NCBI RefSeq assembly: GCF_001952855.1
Contig: NZ_LPNO01000035.1
Location: forward strand, 458,886-522,885
DNA from: Pseudomonas sp. ATCC PTA-122608
GTDB lineage: Bacteria > Pseudomonadota > Gammaproteobacteria > Pseudomonadales > Pseudomonadaceae
Length of the DNA stretch: 64,000 nucleotides
Direction: 5' to 3'
Part shown: positions 8,229-14,534 of the stretch, in pieces
Layout: every line of letters starts with the position of its first letter
Numbering within the stretch: position 1 is the stretch's first letter
Program-made: the position numbers and the translations under genes
Notes under the pieces: generated by a model
Databases searched by the model: none
Told to the model about the DNA's origin: nothing
What the model saw: the letters and a program-made list of their open reading frames with translations, nothing else

Positions 8229-8564
8229 TTAGGCCGTTGGGTGGGTCACATTCAGTGCCTTGTCGACCAGCAATTGAACGCCTTCGATCATGCGGCAGAT
8301 GCCCAGCGCCACATTGCGTTGGGCTCCGTCGACTTCAAAGGCCAAGTGGGTGGCGATATCGCTGATGGAGGCCAGGTCCTGGGACGCGTTGACCAGCAGG
8401 GTTTCCGTGCCCAGGTCGGCGCGCACGGTGAAGAGCCCATCGGTAGGTTCGGGTATCGGTTTGCCGGGATTGAGGTAGTGGTTGATCGCGCGATAGGCCA
8501 CTTCGTGCAGTGTGCTGGTGTCGAAGTCTGAATGGCCAGGGGGATTGGGGCTGTCTTTAATCAT
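8229..8564 (-). CDS. DUF6124 (DUF3077-like) small pseudomonad protein
   Basis: This is a 111-aa protein starting MIKDSPNPPG at ATG 8564, with TTGGAG about 8 bases upstream. The N-terminus, the middle segment LFTVRADLGTETLLVNASQDL and the C-terminal GICRMIEGVQLLVDKAL fit the DUF6124 family of small Pseudomonas proteins, whose function is unknown. There is no signal peptide. The 5' leader contains a strong stem-loop at 8587-8627 directly upstream of the ribosome site. Confidence 0.8.
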   Translation of the reverse strand: MIKDSPNPPGHSDFDTSTLHEVAYRAINHYLNPGKPIPEPTDGLFTVRADLGTETLLVNASQDLASISDIATHLAFEVDGAQRNVALGICRMIEGVQLLVDKALNVTHPTA

Positions 8565-8586
8565 GGTGAAACTCCAAGGGAAGTGG

Positions 8587-8627
8587 AGCTGCCACGATTC
8601 GCGGTCAAACGAATTAGGGTGGCAGCT
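8587..8627 (-). promoter_or_regulatory. 5'-leader stem-loop before the DUF6124 gene
   Basis: AGCTGCCAC (8587-8595) pairs perfectly with GTGGCAGCT (8619-8627). An inner stem ATTCG/CGAAT (8597-8601 with 8610-8614) leaves a small apical loop. In the minus-strand mRNA this hairpin ends about 10 bases upstream of the ribosome site. It could control translation or RNA stability. No known riboswitch class is recognised. Confidence 0.5.
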
Positions 8628-8955
8628 ATACGCGGGTTGACCGACCGGTCCCAAGGAAACCCGGCATACCCGAAGGTATCCCGCGTACAGCTGCCGCGAC
8701 ACGATACAACAGGCGTGAAAAAAACGCCTGAGTCGATGTTGGCACAGGTGTACTTGGGAAGGCGGACGGTCAAATCCGGTCGCTGAATTGGCAGCGACGG
8801 CGAAGGTTAATCAGCCCCCGTCCGACCGACAACCTGAAACAGCTGTCGGAAAAATCCGAGAGCGGTTTCTTCCCGAACTTCATCTGTCGCCAGCCGCGCG
8901 GTCAGGTCTGCTGCTGATACTATCGACGCAATCACCCATCAGTCAGAGACGGTCC
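8628..8955. other. Intergenic stretch between divergent genes
   Basis: About 330 bases without a supportable gene, between the DUF6124 leader and the M24 gene. It contains one clear inverted repeat, CAGGCGT (8710-8716) with ACGCCTG (8724-8730) around a seven-base A-rich spacer. Nothing else stands out. It must contain the promoters of both flanking genes. Confidence 0.45.
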
Positions 8956-9642
8956 ATGTTGCCCAATCGTGTCGTCCAGACCGCCGCCAAGTCGGTGCTG
9001 CAGCAGCTCGTTACGCGAATCACGCCACAGTCAACCGAAGCCTCCATCGCCGAAATGGCGACGCAGATGCTCGCGGATTCCGGCTATCCGGAGACCTGGT
9101 ATTACGACTGCCCGACCTTCGTGTTGCTGGGTTCGCGCAGTGTGGTTTCGGTGTCGGGACGCGACTATCGGCCCAGTGACGAAGCGGTTGGTTTACACAA
9201 TCTGATCACGGTGGATTTGAGCCCGAGAGCAGGCAATGTGTGGGGGGACTGTGCCCGCTCTTTCTATGTGGAGGAGGGTGTATGCAGGGCGGTGCCGACG
9301 GGGGCGGAGTTTGGCAGGGGCTATGAAGTCGAGCACCAGCTACACGCGATGATGCGCACATTCGCCCGGCCTGAAACCACGTTCAACGACCTCCACGCAT
9401 TCGCCAATGACCTGATCGCATCCGAAGGTTTCGAGAACCTCGATTTCGCTGGCAACGTCGGTCATAGCATCTGCGAACAGCGTGACCAAAGGCTCTACAT
9501 CGAAGCGGGCAATCACCGGCGTCTTGAAGAGGTGGCGTGCTTTACCTTTGAGCCGCATATTCGCGAGCGAGGTGGTCGCTGGGGGTATAAGCACGAGAAT
9601 ATCTATTTCTTCGGCGACGAGGGTGAGGTCTGCGAGCTTTGA
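8956..9642 (+). CDS. M24 (methionine/Xaa-Pro aminopeptidase-like) family protein
   Basis: This is a 228-aa protein with a pita-bread (M24) fold. The frame is open back to 8788, but ATG 8956 gives the usual helical start (MLPNRVVQTAAKSVLQQLV). Landmarks are LITVDLSPRAGNVWGDCARSF, where the two metal-binding Asp positions of M24 would lie, GNVGHSICE for the conserved His region, and the C-terminal FTFEPHI for the Glu ligand. The key acidic and His positions therefore seem present, so it may be an active metallopeptidase. Natural substrates are unknown. Confidence 0.72.
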   Translation: MLPNRVVQTAAKSVLQQLVTRITPQSTEASIAEMATQMLADSGYPETWYYDCPTFVLLGSRSVVSVSGRDYRPSDEAVGLHNLITVDLSPRAGNVWGDCARSFYVEEGVCRAVPTGAEFGRGYEVEHQLHAMMRTFARPETTFNDLHAFANDLIASEGFENLDFAGNVGHSICEQRDQRLYIEAGNHRRLEEVACFTFEPHIRERGGRWGYKHENIYFFGDEGEVCEL

Positions 9643-9684
9643 AGATGGCGCAGGTCTCCTGAGGAGACGCGGCGCCTTCGAGTT

Positions 9685-9711
9685 TTTCGCGAGCAAGCTC
9701 GCTCCTACAGG
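9685..9711. repeat. Single REP sequence
   Basis: TTCGCGAGCAAGCTCGCTCC followed by TACAG is one REP unit of the GGAGCGGGCTTGCTCGCGAA type, with slight changes. It lies between the convergent M24 and FAD oxidoreductase genes and reaches the stop of the latter. Confidence 0.75.
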
Positions 9712-10970
9712 GAGAGGCGATCCAGCAGGCTGTACCACGCCACGCCCGCGCCGATGTAGAAGCGTTGCAAGCCATGCATCGGCAACCGTTGCAAAGGTGT
9801 CACCGGGTACGCAAATGCTGAACGGCTGTCACACAAGCGTCCCGCCAGTTGCTGGCCCAGGCTGGTACACAACGCAATCCCGCGCCCGTTGCAGCCCAGC
9901 GCCAGGGTCAAGCCGGGCGCGGGTTCGTGGACGTGGGGCATAAAGTCCCGGGTGATCGCGATCCGTCCTGCCCAGCGGTACTCGAAGTCCAGCTTGCCCA
10001 GCTGCGGAAACAACAACGCCAGCGAGCGTTCCAGGTGCGCAAAATCCGCTGGGCCGGTGGGGTCTTCGAACAGTCCGCGCCCGCCCATCAGCAAGCGACC
10101 ATGGGCATCCTTGCGAAAGTACAGCAGCAGCCGTTGGGCGGTGGATACGGTTTCCTGCCCGGGCAAAATGCTCTCTGCCGCAGCCCCGCTCAACGGTCGG
10201 GTGGCGACGATAAAGCTGTTGGCCGCGAGCACACTCTGGGCCATGCCGGGCCACAAGTCGCCGCTGTAGCCGTTGGTGGCCAGTACCACCTGGCCGGCCG
10301 ACACCTGCGCGCCGCTGGCGGTTTGCAACTTCCAGCCAGCCCCCGCCTGTTGCATCGCGGTCACGGCGCTTTGCCCGTGAATGCGTACGCCCGCCGCCTG
10401 CGCTGCACGCACCAGGCCCCGAGCATAGGCCAGGGGTTGGATGGCGCCAGCGCGGCCGTCCAGCCAGCCACCGGCAAATGCCTGGCTGCCCATGCGAGCA
10501 GACACCGCGCCGGCATCCAGGCGCTGCACCGGCACTCCGCGACGCTCCCATTGTTCGGCGCGAGCATGCAGGCCCGCCACGCCTTTTTCGGAATAGGAAA
10601 CCTGCATCCAGCCCTTGCGCGTGGGGGCGCAGTCAATGCCATGGCGCTGGATAAGGTTGAACACCAGGTCCGCCGAGTTGGACACGGTATGGATCAGCGG
10701 CTCGGCACGCTCGGCACCGTACATCTGCACCAGTTGATCCGGGTCGTATTTGAGCGTCGGATTGACCTGCCCGCCATTGCGCCCGGACGCGCCCCAGCCA
10801 GGTTCGTTGGCTTCCAGCACGCATACGCTCACGCCACGTTCCGCCAGGTGCAGGGCCGTGGACAAGCCGGTGTACCCGGCGCCGACGATGGCCACGTCCA
10901 CCTTCAATGACTCAGCCAGCGCGGGTGTCGGCGGTGCAGCGGGCGCGGTCGCGGCCCAGAGTGACTTCAT
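9705..10970 (-). CDS. FAD-dependent amine oxidase, gamma-glutamylputrescine oxidase-like
   Basis: This is a 421-aa DAO-family flavoprotein. The dinucleotide motif VDVAIVGAGYTGLSTALHLAE lies near residues 24-44, followed by EANEPGWGASGRNGGQVNP, typical of PuuB/OrdL-type oxidases. The C-terminal half has RWAGRIAITRDFMPHV and ALGCNGRGIALCTSLGQ. It is predicted to oxidise a secondary or primary amine to an imine/aldehyde with oxygen. It is the last gene of an operon with an amino-acid-type ABC importer, and its ATG overlaps the ATPase stop by four bases. The imported compound is therefore probably its substrate. Confidence 0.85.
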   Translation of the reverse strand: MKSLWAATAPAAPPTPALAESLKVDVAIVGAGYTGLSTALHLAERGVSVCVLEANEPGWGASGRNGGQVNPTLKYDPDQLVQMYGAERAEPLIHTVSNSADLVFNLIQRHGIDCAPTRKGWMQVSYSEKGVAGLHARAEQWERRGVPVQRLDAGAVSARMGSQAFAGGWLDGRAGAIQPLAYARGLVRAAQAAGVRIHGQSAVTAMQQAGAGWKLQTASGAQVSAGQVVLATNGYSGDLWPGMAQSVLAANSFIVATRPLSGAAAESILPGQETVSTAQRLLLYFRKDAHGRLLMGGRGLFEDPTGPADFAHLERSLALLFPQLGKLDFEYRWAGRIAITRDFMPHVHEPAPGLTLALGCNGRGIALCTSLGQQLAGRLCDSRSAFAYPVTPLQRLPMHGLQRFYIGAGVAWYSLLDRLSL

Positions 10971-11719
10971 GACACGCTCCGAGTGTTGGCGGTGGGGTGC
11001 AGCACGCGGCGCAGGAAGTCCTGGGTACGTGGTTGTTGCGGGTTGCCCAGCACCTGTTCGGCCGGCCCGCTCTCCACGATGTAGCCGCCGTGCAGGAAGC
11101 ACACGCGGTCGGCCACTTCCCGGGCAAAGCCCATTTCGTGGGTGACCACGATCATGGTCATGCCTTCATCGGCCAGGGTGCGCATCACCTCCAGCACATC
11201 GCCCACCAGTTCCGGGTCGAGGGCCGAGGTGGGTTCGTCGAACAGCATGGCGTCGGGCTTCATCGCCAGTGCGCGGGCGATGGCCACCCGTTGTTGCTGG
11301 CCGCCGGAGAGTTGTTCCGGGTAAGCATCGGCCTTGGCTGACAGGCCGACTTTATCCAGCAGCGCCAGGGCTTCTTCGCGGGCCTGTTTCAGCGGTTCGC
11401 CTTTGACGTAAACCGGGCCTTCCATCACGTTTTCCAGCACGGTGCGATGGGGGAACAGGTTGAAGCGCTGGAACACCATGCCCATGCGGCTGCGCAGGGC
11501 ATGCACGGTCTTGCTGCTGCGCTGCACGGTCTCGCCGAATACGCGGATGGTGCCGCCGTCGTAGGCTTCCAGCGCGTTGATGCAGCGCAACAGGGTGGAT
11601 TTGCCCGAGCCGGACGGGCCGATCAGGCACACCACTTCGCCCTTGGCTACGTCCAGGTCGACGCCGTGCAGCACGCGATGGGTGCCGTAGTGTTTTTGCA
11701 GTTGGCGAATATCGATCAT
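10967..11719 (-). CDS. Amino acid ABC transporter ATP-binding protein (GlnQ/HisP type)
   Basis: This is a 250-aa ATPase. Walker A is GPSGSGKST, the signature is LSGGQQQR, Walker B is MLFDEPTSALDP and the H-loop is VVTHEMGFAREVADRV. The length and the MGMVFQRFNLFPH segment are typical of polar-amino-acid importers. It overlaps both the permease upstream and the FAD oxidase downstream by four bases, so the four genes are translationally coupled. Confidence 0.94.
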   Translation of the reverse strand: MIDIRQLQKHYGTHRVLHGVDLDVAKGEVVCLIGPSGSGKSTLLRCINALEAYDGGTIRVFGETVQRSSKTVHALRSRMGMVFQRFNLFPHRTVLENVMEGPVYVKGEPLKQAREEALALLDKVGLSAKADAYPEQLSGGQQQRVAIARALAMKPDAMLFDEPTSALDPELVGDVLEVMRTLADEGMTMIVVTHEMGFAREVADRVCFLHGGYIVESGPAEQVLGNPQQPRTQDFLRRVLHPTANTRSVS

Positions 11720-12384
11720 ACTTTTTTCCTCCGGCCCAGGTGCTGTTCCATGCGGCGCAGGCCATACACCAGCGGCAGGCTCATCAGCAGGTAGAGCAGG
11801 GCGACCAGGGTGTACACGGTCATGTTCTGGAAGGTGGATGAGGCGATCAGTTGGCCCTGGCGCGTCATCTCGGCGACGGTGATGGTCGACACCAGGGACG
11901 AGTCCTTGAGCATCATCACCAGGGTGTTGCCGTAGGGCGGCAAGGCGATGCGAAAGGCCTGGGGCAGGATCACCCGGCGCATCATCAGCACCGAGCGCAT
12001 CCCCAGGGCTTCGGCGGCTTCACGCTGGCCCTGTTCGACGGCGATGATGCCGGTACGGAAGTTCTCCGCCTGGTACGCCGAGTAGGCGACGCCCATGCCG
12101 ATCACACCCGCCTGGAATGCGCTGAGGTGCACGCCCATGTCCGGCAATACGAAGTAGATGTAGAACAGCTGCACGATGATCGGCAGGCCACGAATCACGT
12201 TGATCACGGTGCTCGCTGCCCACGACAGCGCACGGATCGGCGACAGCTTGAGCAACGCCAGCACCAGGCCGATCGCACTGCTGAGCAGGAACGACAGCAC
12301 GGTAATCTGGATCGTTACCCAGGCGCCTTGAAGCAGGATCGGCAAGAAGTCCTGGGCGTTTTGCAGGAATTCAGCCGGGTTCAT
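11716..12384 (-). CDS. Amino acid ABC transporter permease (HisM/GlnP type)
   Basis: This is a 222-aa inner-membrane protein with about five membrane spans. It has the HEQRP-type region ending GQREAAEALGMRSVLMMRRVILPQAFR, the EAA loop that docks on the ATPase. Only one permease gene is present, so the transporter probably uses a permease homodimer. Start and stop overlap the neighbouring genes by four bases each. Confidence 0.93.
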   Translation of the reverse strand: MNPAEFLQNAQDFLPILLQGAWVTIQITVLSFLLSSAIGLVLALLKLSPIRALSWAASTVINVIRGLPIIVQLFYIYFVLPDMGVHLSAFQAGVIGMGVAYSAYQAENFRTGIIAVEQGQREAAEALGMRSVLMMRRVILPQAFRIALPPYGNTLVMMLKDSSLVSTITVAEMTRQGQLIASSTFQNMTVYTLVALLYLLMSLPLVYGLRRMEQHLGRRKKV

Positions 12385-13163
12385 GGTTGCACCTGGGCAT
12401 CAAGTCCCCACTTCTTGAGGATTGCGTCCAGGGTGCCGTCAGCCTTGATGCTGGCGATGGCCTGGTGCAGGCGGGCGAGGGTTTCGCTGTCGCCCTTGCG
12501 CACCACCAGGCACACCTCGCCGACGTTCACCGGCTTGTAGTCGGCGGCGAGCTTCACGCCTTTGAACAGCTTCTGGCGGATCTGGTAGGCCACCACTGGC
12601 TGGTCACCCACGGCGGCCTTGATGCGGCCCAGGCTCAGGTCGCGGACCATTTCGCCGATGGAGTCGTAGGTGCGGATTTCCTTGAAGATCCCCAGCTTGT
12701 TGAGCATGTCGTAGAAGATCGTGCCGGCTTGCACACCCACCACCTGGTCTTTCAGGGAGCTGAGGTCGGGATAGGCGGCGTTGTCGTCTTCGCTAATGAT
12801 CAACCCTTCACCGTACGCATACACCGGCGCGCTGAAGTCCACCACCTGGGCGCGCTCCGGGGTCTTGAGCATGCCGGCGGCGATGAAGTCGAGCTTGCCG
12901 GAGGTGAGCGACGGGATCAGTGCGGCAAAGTTGGTCTGCTCGATTTCGCTGGTGAAACCACCGGCCTTGCCCACGGCATTGGCGACGTCGACCATCACGC
13001 CCTGGATGCTGTTGCTCTTGATGTCGAGGAAGGTGAACGGCGAACCGCTGGCCGTTGCACCGACTTTGTACGAGGCCGCACCGGCGGCGTGCACGGTTGC
13101 TACGCAAAAGGTGGCGCAAATACCGAAGGCGAGGCGGCGAAACAAGGGCGAAAGACTGTTCAT
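12381..13163 (-). CDS. Amino acid ABC transporter substrate-binding protein
   Basis: This is a 260-aa periplasmic solute-binding protein of family 3. It starts at ATG 13163 with TGGAG about 8 bases upstream. A signal peptide (RRLAFGICATFCVATVHA) is followed by the mature SBP domain, with FTFLDIKSNSIQGVMVDVA, LDFIAAGMLKTPERAQVVDF and the C-terminal LDAILKKWGLD. The ligand may be an amino acid, opine or glutamyl-amine, given the amine oxidase at the end of the operon. It is the first gene of the operon and is divergent from the IclR regulator. Confidence 0.9.
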   Translation of the reverse strand: MNSLSPLFRRLAFGICATFCVATVHAAGAASYKVGATASGSPFTFLDIKSNSIQGVMVDVANAVGKAGGFTSEIEQTNFAALIPSLTSGKLDFIAAGMLKTPERAQVVDFSAPVYAYGEGLIISEDDNAAYPDLSSLKDQVVGVQAGTIFYDMLNKLGIFKEIRTYDSIGEMVRDLSLGRIKAAVGDQPVVAYQIRQKLFKGVKLAADYKPVNVGEVCLVVRKGDSETLARLHQAIASIKADGTLDAILKKWGLDAQVQP

Positions 13164-13203
13164 CGGGTTACTCCAGAAGGAAAACGGATCGTCAGTACCG
13201 CAA

Positions 13204-13223
13204 GCGGTTGGAAAGCAAACCGC
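13204..13223. promoter_or_regulatory. Candidate operator in the ABC/IclR divergent gap
   Basis: GCGGTT (13204-13209) and AACCGC (13218-13223) form a perfect 6-bp inverted repeat with an 8-bp spacer. It lies 40 bp upstream of the substrate-binding protein start, in the divergent gap shared with the IclR gene. It is a plausible regulator site, by inference only. Confidence 0.35.
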
Positions 13224-13378
13224 AAGCTCTATGCCATTTCGATTCAATTAAATCGTTTAGCGGTGTAGTAAATCGACAAAATGAACCATTCGTATCGGTA
13301 TGCGATTTTAAGTGGTCGAATTTCGCAGTTTGGTGTAGAAATATCGCCACGCTTGATCGACCTGACCGCGAGTTCGCC

Positions 13379-14158
13379 ATGTCTGAAGAACGCAACAGCT
13401 TGCACAACCAATCCCTCGAAAAAGGCCTGTCGGTGCTCAAGGCATTCAGCGCACAGCGCCGCAGCATGAGCCTTGCAGAGGTGGCCGAGGCCGCCGGCAT
13501 GACCAAAAGCTCGGCCCAGCGCATGGTGTTTACCCTGGAAAGCCTGGGTTACCTTCGGAAACACTCGCGCACGCGCCATTACCAACTCACACCGCGGGTC
13601 TTGGAGTTGGGCTTCAGCTATCTGGATGCGCATTCGTTGATTGAGGTGGCCAACCCGTTCCTCTCGGAATTGACCCGGCTGACCGGAGAAACCTCGTGCC
13701 TGACCGAGCCTGCGGGATACGACATGACCTATATCGCGCGGTTTGTCAGCTCGGGTTTCGTGCCGGTGCACATGCCGATTGGCTCGCGGGTGCCGATGTA
13801 CTGCACCGCGTCGGGGCGGGCGTATTTGAGTGCGTTGCCGCAGGATGAGGCGTTGGTGTTGATTGAGAACAGCCAGCGGGTTGCGCATACCAGCCAAACG
13901 TTGACTGAAGTCGACAGGATCATGGCGTCGTTGCAGCAGGTGCGCGAACAGGGCTATGCGGTGAATGGCCAGGAACTGTTCCTGGGCGACATGACCATCG
14001 GCGCGCCGGTGCTGGGGGCGAATGGCCGGCCGGTGGCGGCGGTGCATGTGGTGGCGCCCACCAGTCGGTGGAGCAGGGCGGATGCGGAGAAGCAGTTGGC
14101 GCCGGCGTTGTTGCAGTGTTCAAGGGCGTTGAGCAATTCGGCGCGCAACCTTGAATAG
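13379..14158 (+). CDS. IclR-family transcriptional regulator
   Basis: This is a 259-aa regulator. The N-terminal winged helix reads QSLEKGLSVLKAFSAQRRSM...AEAAGMTKSSAQRMVFTLESLGYL. The C-terminal IclR effector domain includes GSRVPMYCTASGRAYLSALP, the family signature, and PTSRWSRADAEKQLAP. ATG 13379 is chosen because it gives the standard start; the frame is open upstream. It is divergent from the ABC transporter/FAD oxidase operon and probably regulates it in response to its substrate. Confidence 0.9.
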   Translation: MSEERNSLHNQSLEKGLSVLKAFSAQRRSMSLAEVAEAAGMTKSSAQRMVFTLESLGYLRKHSRTRHYQLTPRVLELGFSYLDAHSLIEVANPFLSELTRLTGETSCLTEPAGYDMTYIARFVSSGFVPVHMPIGSRVPMYCTASGRAYLSALPQDEALVLIENSQRVAHTSQTLTEVDRIMASLQQVREQGYAVNGQELFLGDMTIGAPVLGANGRPVAAVHVVAPTSRWSRADAEKQLAPALLQCSRALSNSARNLE

Positions 14159-14189
14159 CCCCATTCTCAAGAACACAGCAAATCAAAAA

Positions 14190-14291
14190 TGTGGGAGCGG
14201 GCTTGCTCGCGAATGCGGTGTATCAGTCGCCAGATGCAGTGACTGGCACACCGCATTCGCGAGCAAGCCCGCTCCCACATTTTGATCTTCA
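14190..14291. repeat. REPIN, left copy of a 102-bp identical pair
   Basis: This is an inverted REP pair: TGTGGGAGCGGGCTTGCTCG at the left and its complement at the right, with a variable loop (TATCAGTCGCCAGATGCAG and on). It is base-for-base identical to 16827-16928, including the loop and the trailing ATTTTGATCTTCA. The two copies are in direct orientation and bracket the tRNA gene and the 757-aa gene. Confidence 0.93.
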
Positions 14292-14368
14292 GTACTCTTT
14301 GAAATTTATGGGTGCCTGTAGGAAAGCAAACATCTACGTCAGTTAAATCTTAATAAGGGTAGGGGTCC
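14292..14368. other. Upstream region of the tRNA module
   Basis: A relatively AT-rich stretch between the left REPIN and the putative tRNA promoter (TTAAATCTTAATAAGGG). I see no gene in it. Confidence 0.4.
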
Positions 14369-14399
14369 TTCACATTCTCAAGGCATTGCTCGACAATGC
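14369..14399 (+). promoter_or_regulatory. Putative tRNA promoter with palindrome over the -10 box
   Basis: TTCACA (14369-14374) and GACAAT (14392-14397) are separated by 17 bp and fit a sigma-70 promoter whose transcript would start just upstream of the tRNA at 14409. A perfect inverted repeat GCATTG-CTCGA-CAATGC (14383-14399) covers the -10 element, as an operator would. Repression by a bound protein is inference. Confidence 0.45.
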
Positions 14400-14408
14400 G
14401 CCCACTGT

Positions 14409-14483
14409 TCCGGAGTAGTTCAGCGGTAGAACACTCGGCTCTTAACCGGGTGGGCGCTGGTTCGAATCCAGCCTCCGGACCCA
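14409..14483 (+). tRNA. tRNA with CTT anticodon (Lys by anticodon; Asn-like body, C73)
   Basis: A complete 75-nt cloverleaf. The acceptor TCCGGAG pairs perfectly with CTCCGGA. The D arm is GTTC-AGCGGTA-GAAC, the anticodon stem CTCGG/CCGGG and the loop CTCTTAA, giving anticodon CTT at 14441-14443. The variable loop is TGGGC and the T arm GCTGG-TTCGAAT-CCAGC. The CCA end is encoded. U8, A14, G18, G19, U33, the 15-48 pair and T54-T55-C56 are all canonical. The anticodon reads AAG (Lys). However, U1-A72 and the CTnTTAA loop resemble tRNA-Asn with G34 changed to C34, and the discriminator is C73, unusual for Lys (A73) or Asn (G73). Which amino acid it carries cannot be decided from sequence. Confidence 0.85.
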
Positions 14484-14498
14484 TCCATTACACAGCAG

Positions 14499-14516
14499 TC
14501 TGGACATACTTCCAGA
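14499..14516 (+). promoter_or_regulatory. Hairpin between the tRNA and the orphan gene
   Basis: TCTGGA (14499-14504), loop CATACT, TCCAGA (14511-14516). A perfect 6-bp stem lies 15 bases after the tRNA CCA end and 18 bases before the start of the 757-aa gene. It could be an RNA processing site, a weak attenuator or a protein-binding dyad. Confidence 0.4.
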
Positions 14517-14534
14517 TCACACGGAGTGACTAGC

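Noticed and set aside
14409..14483. Reading the tRNA as tRNA-Asn(GTT)
   Set aside because: Body and loop look Asn-like, but the anticodon triplet at 14441-14443 is CTT, not GTT.
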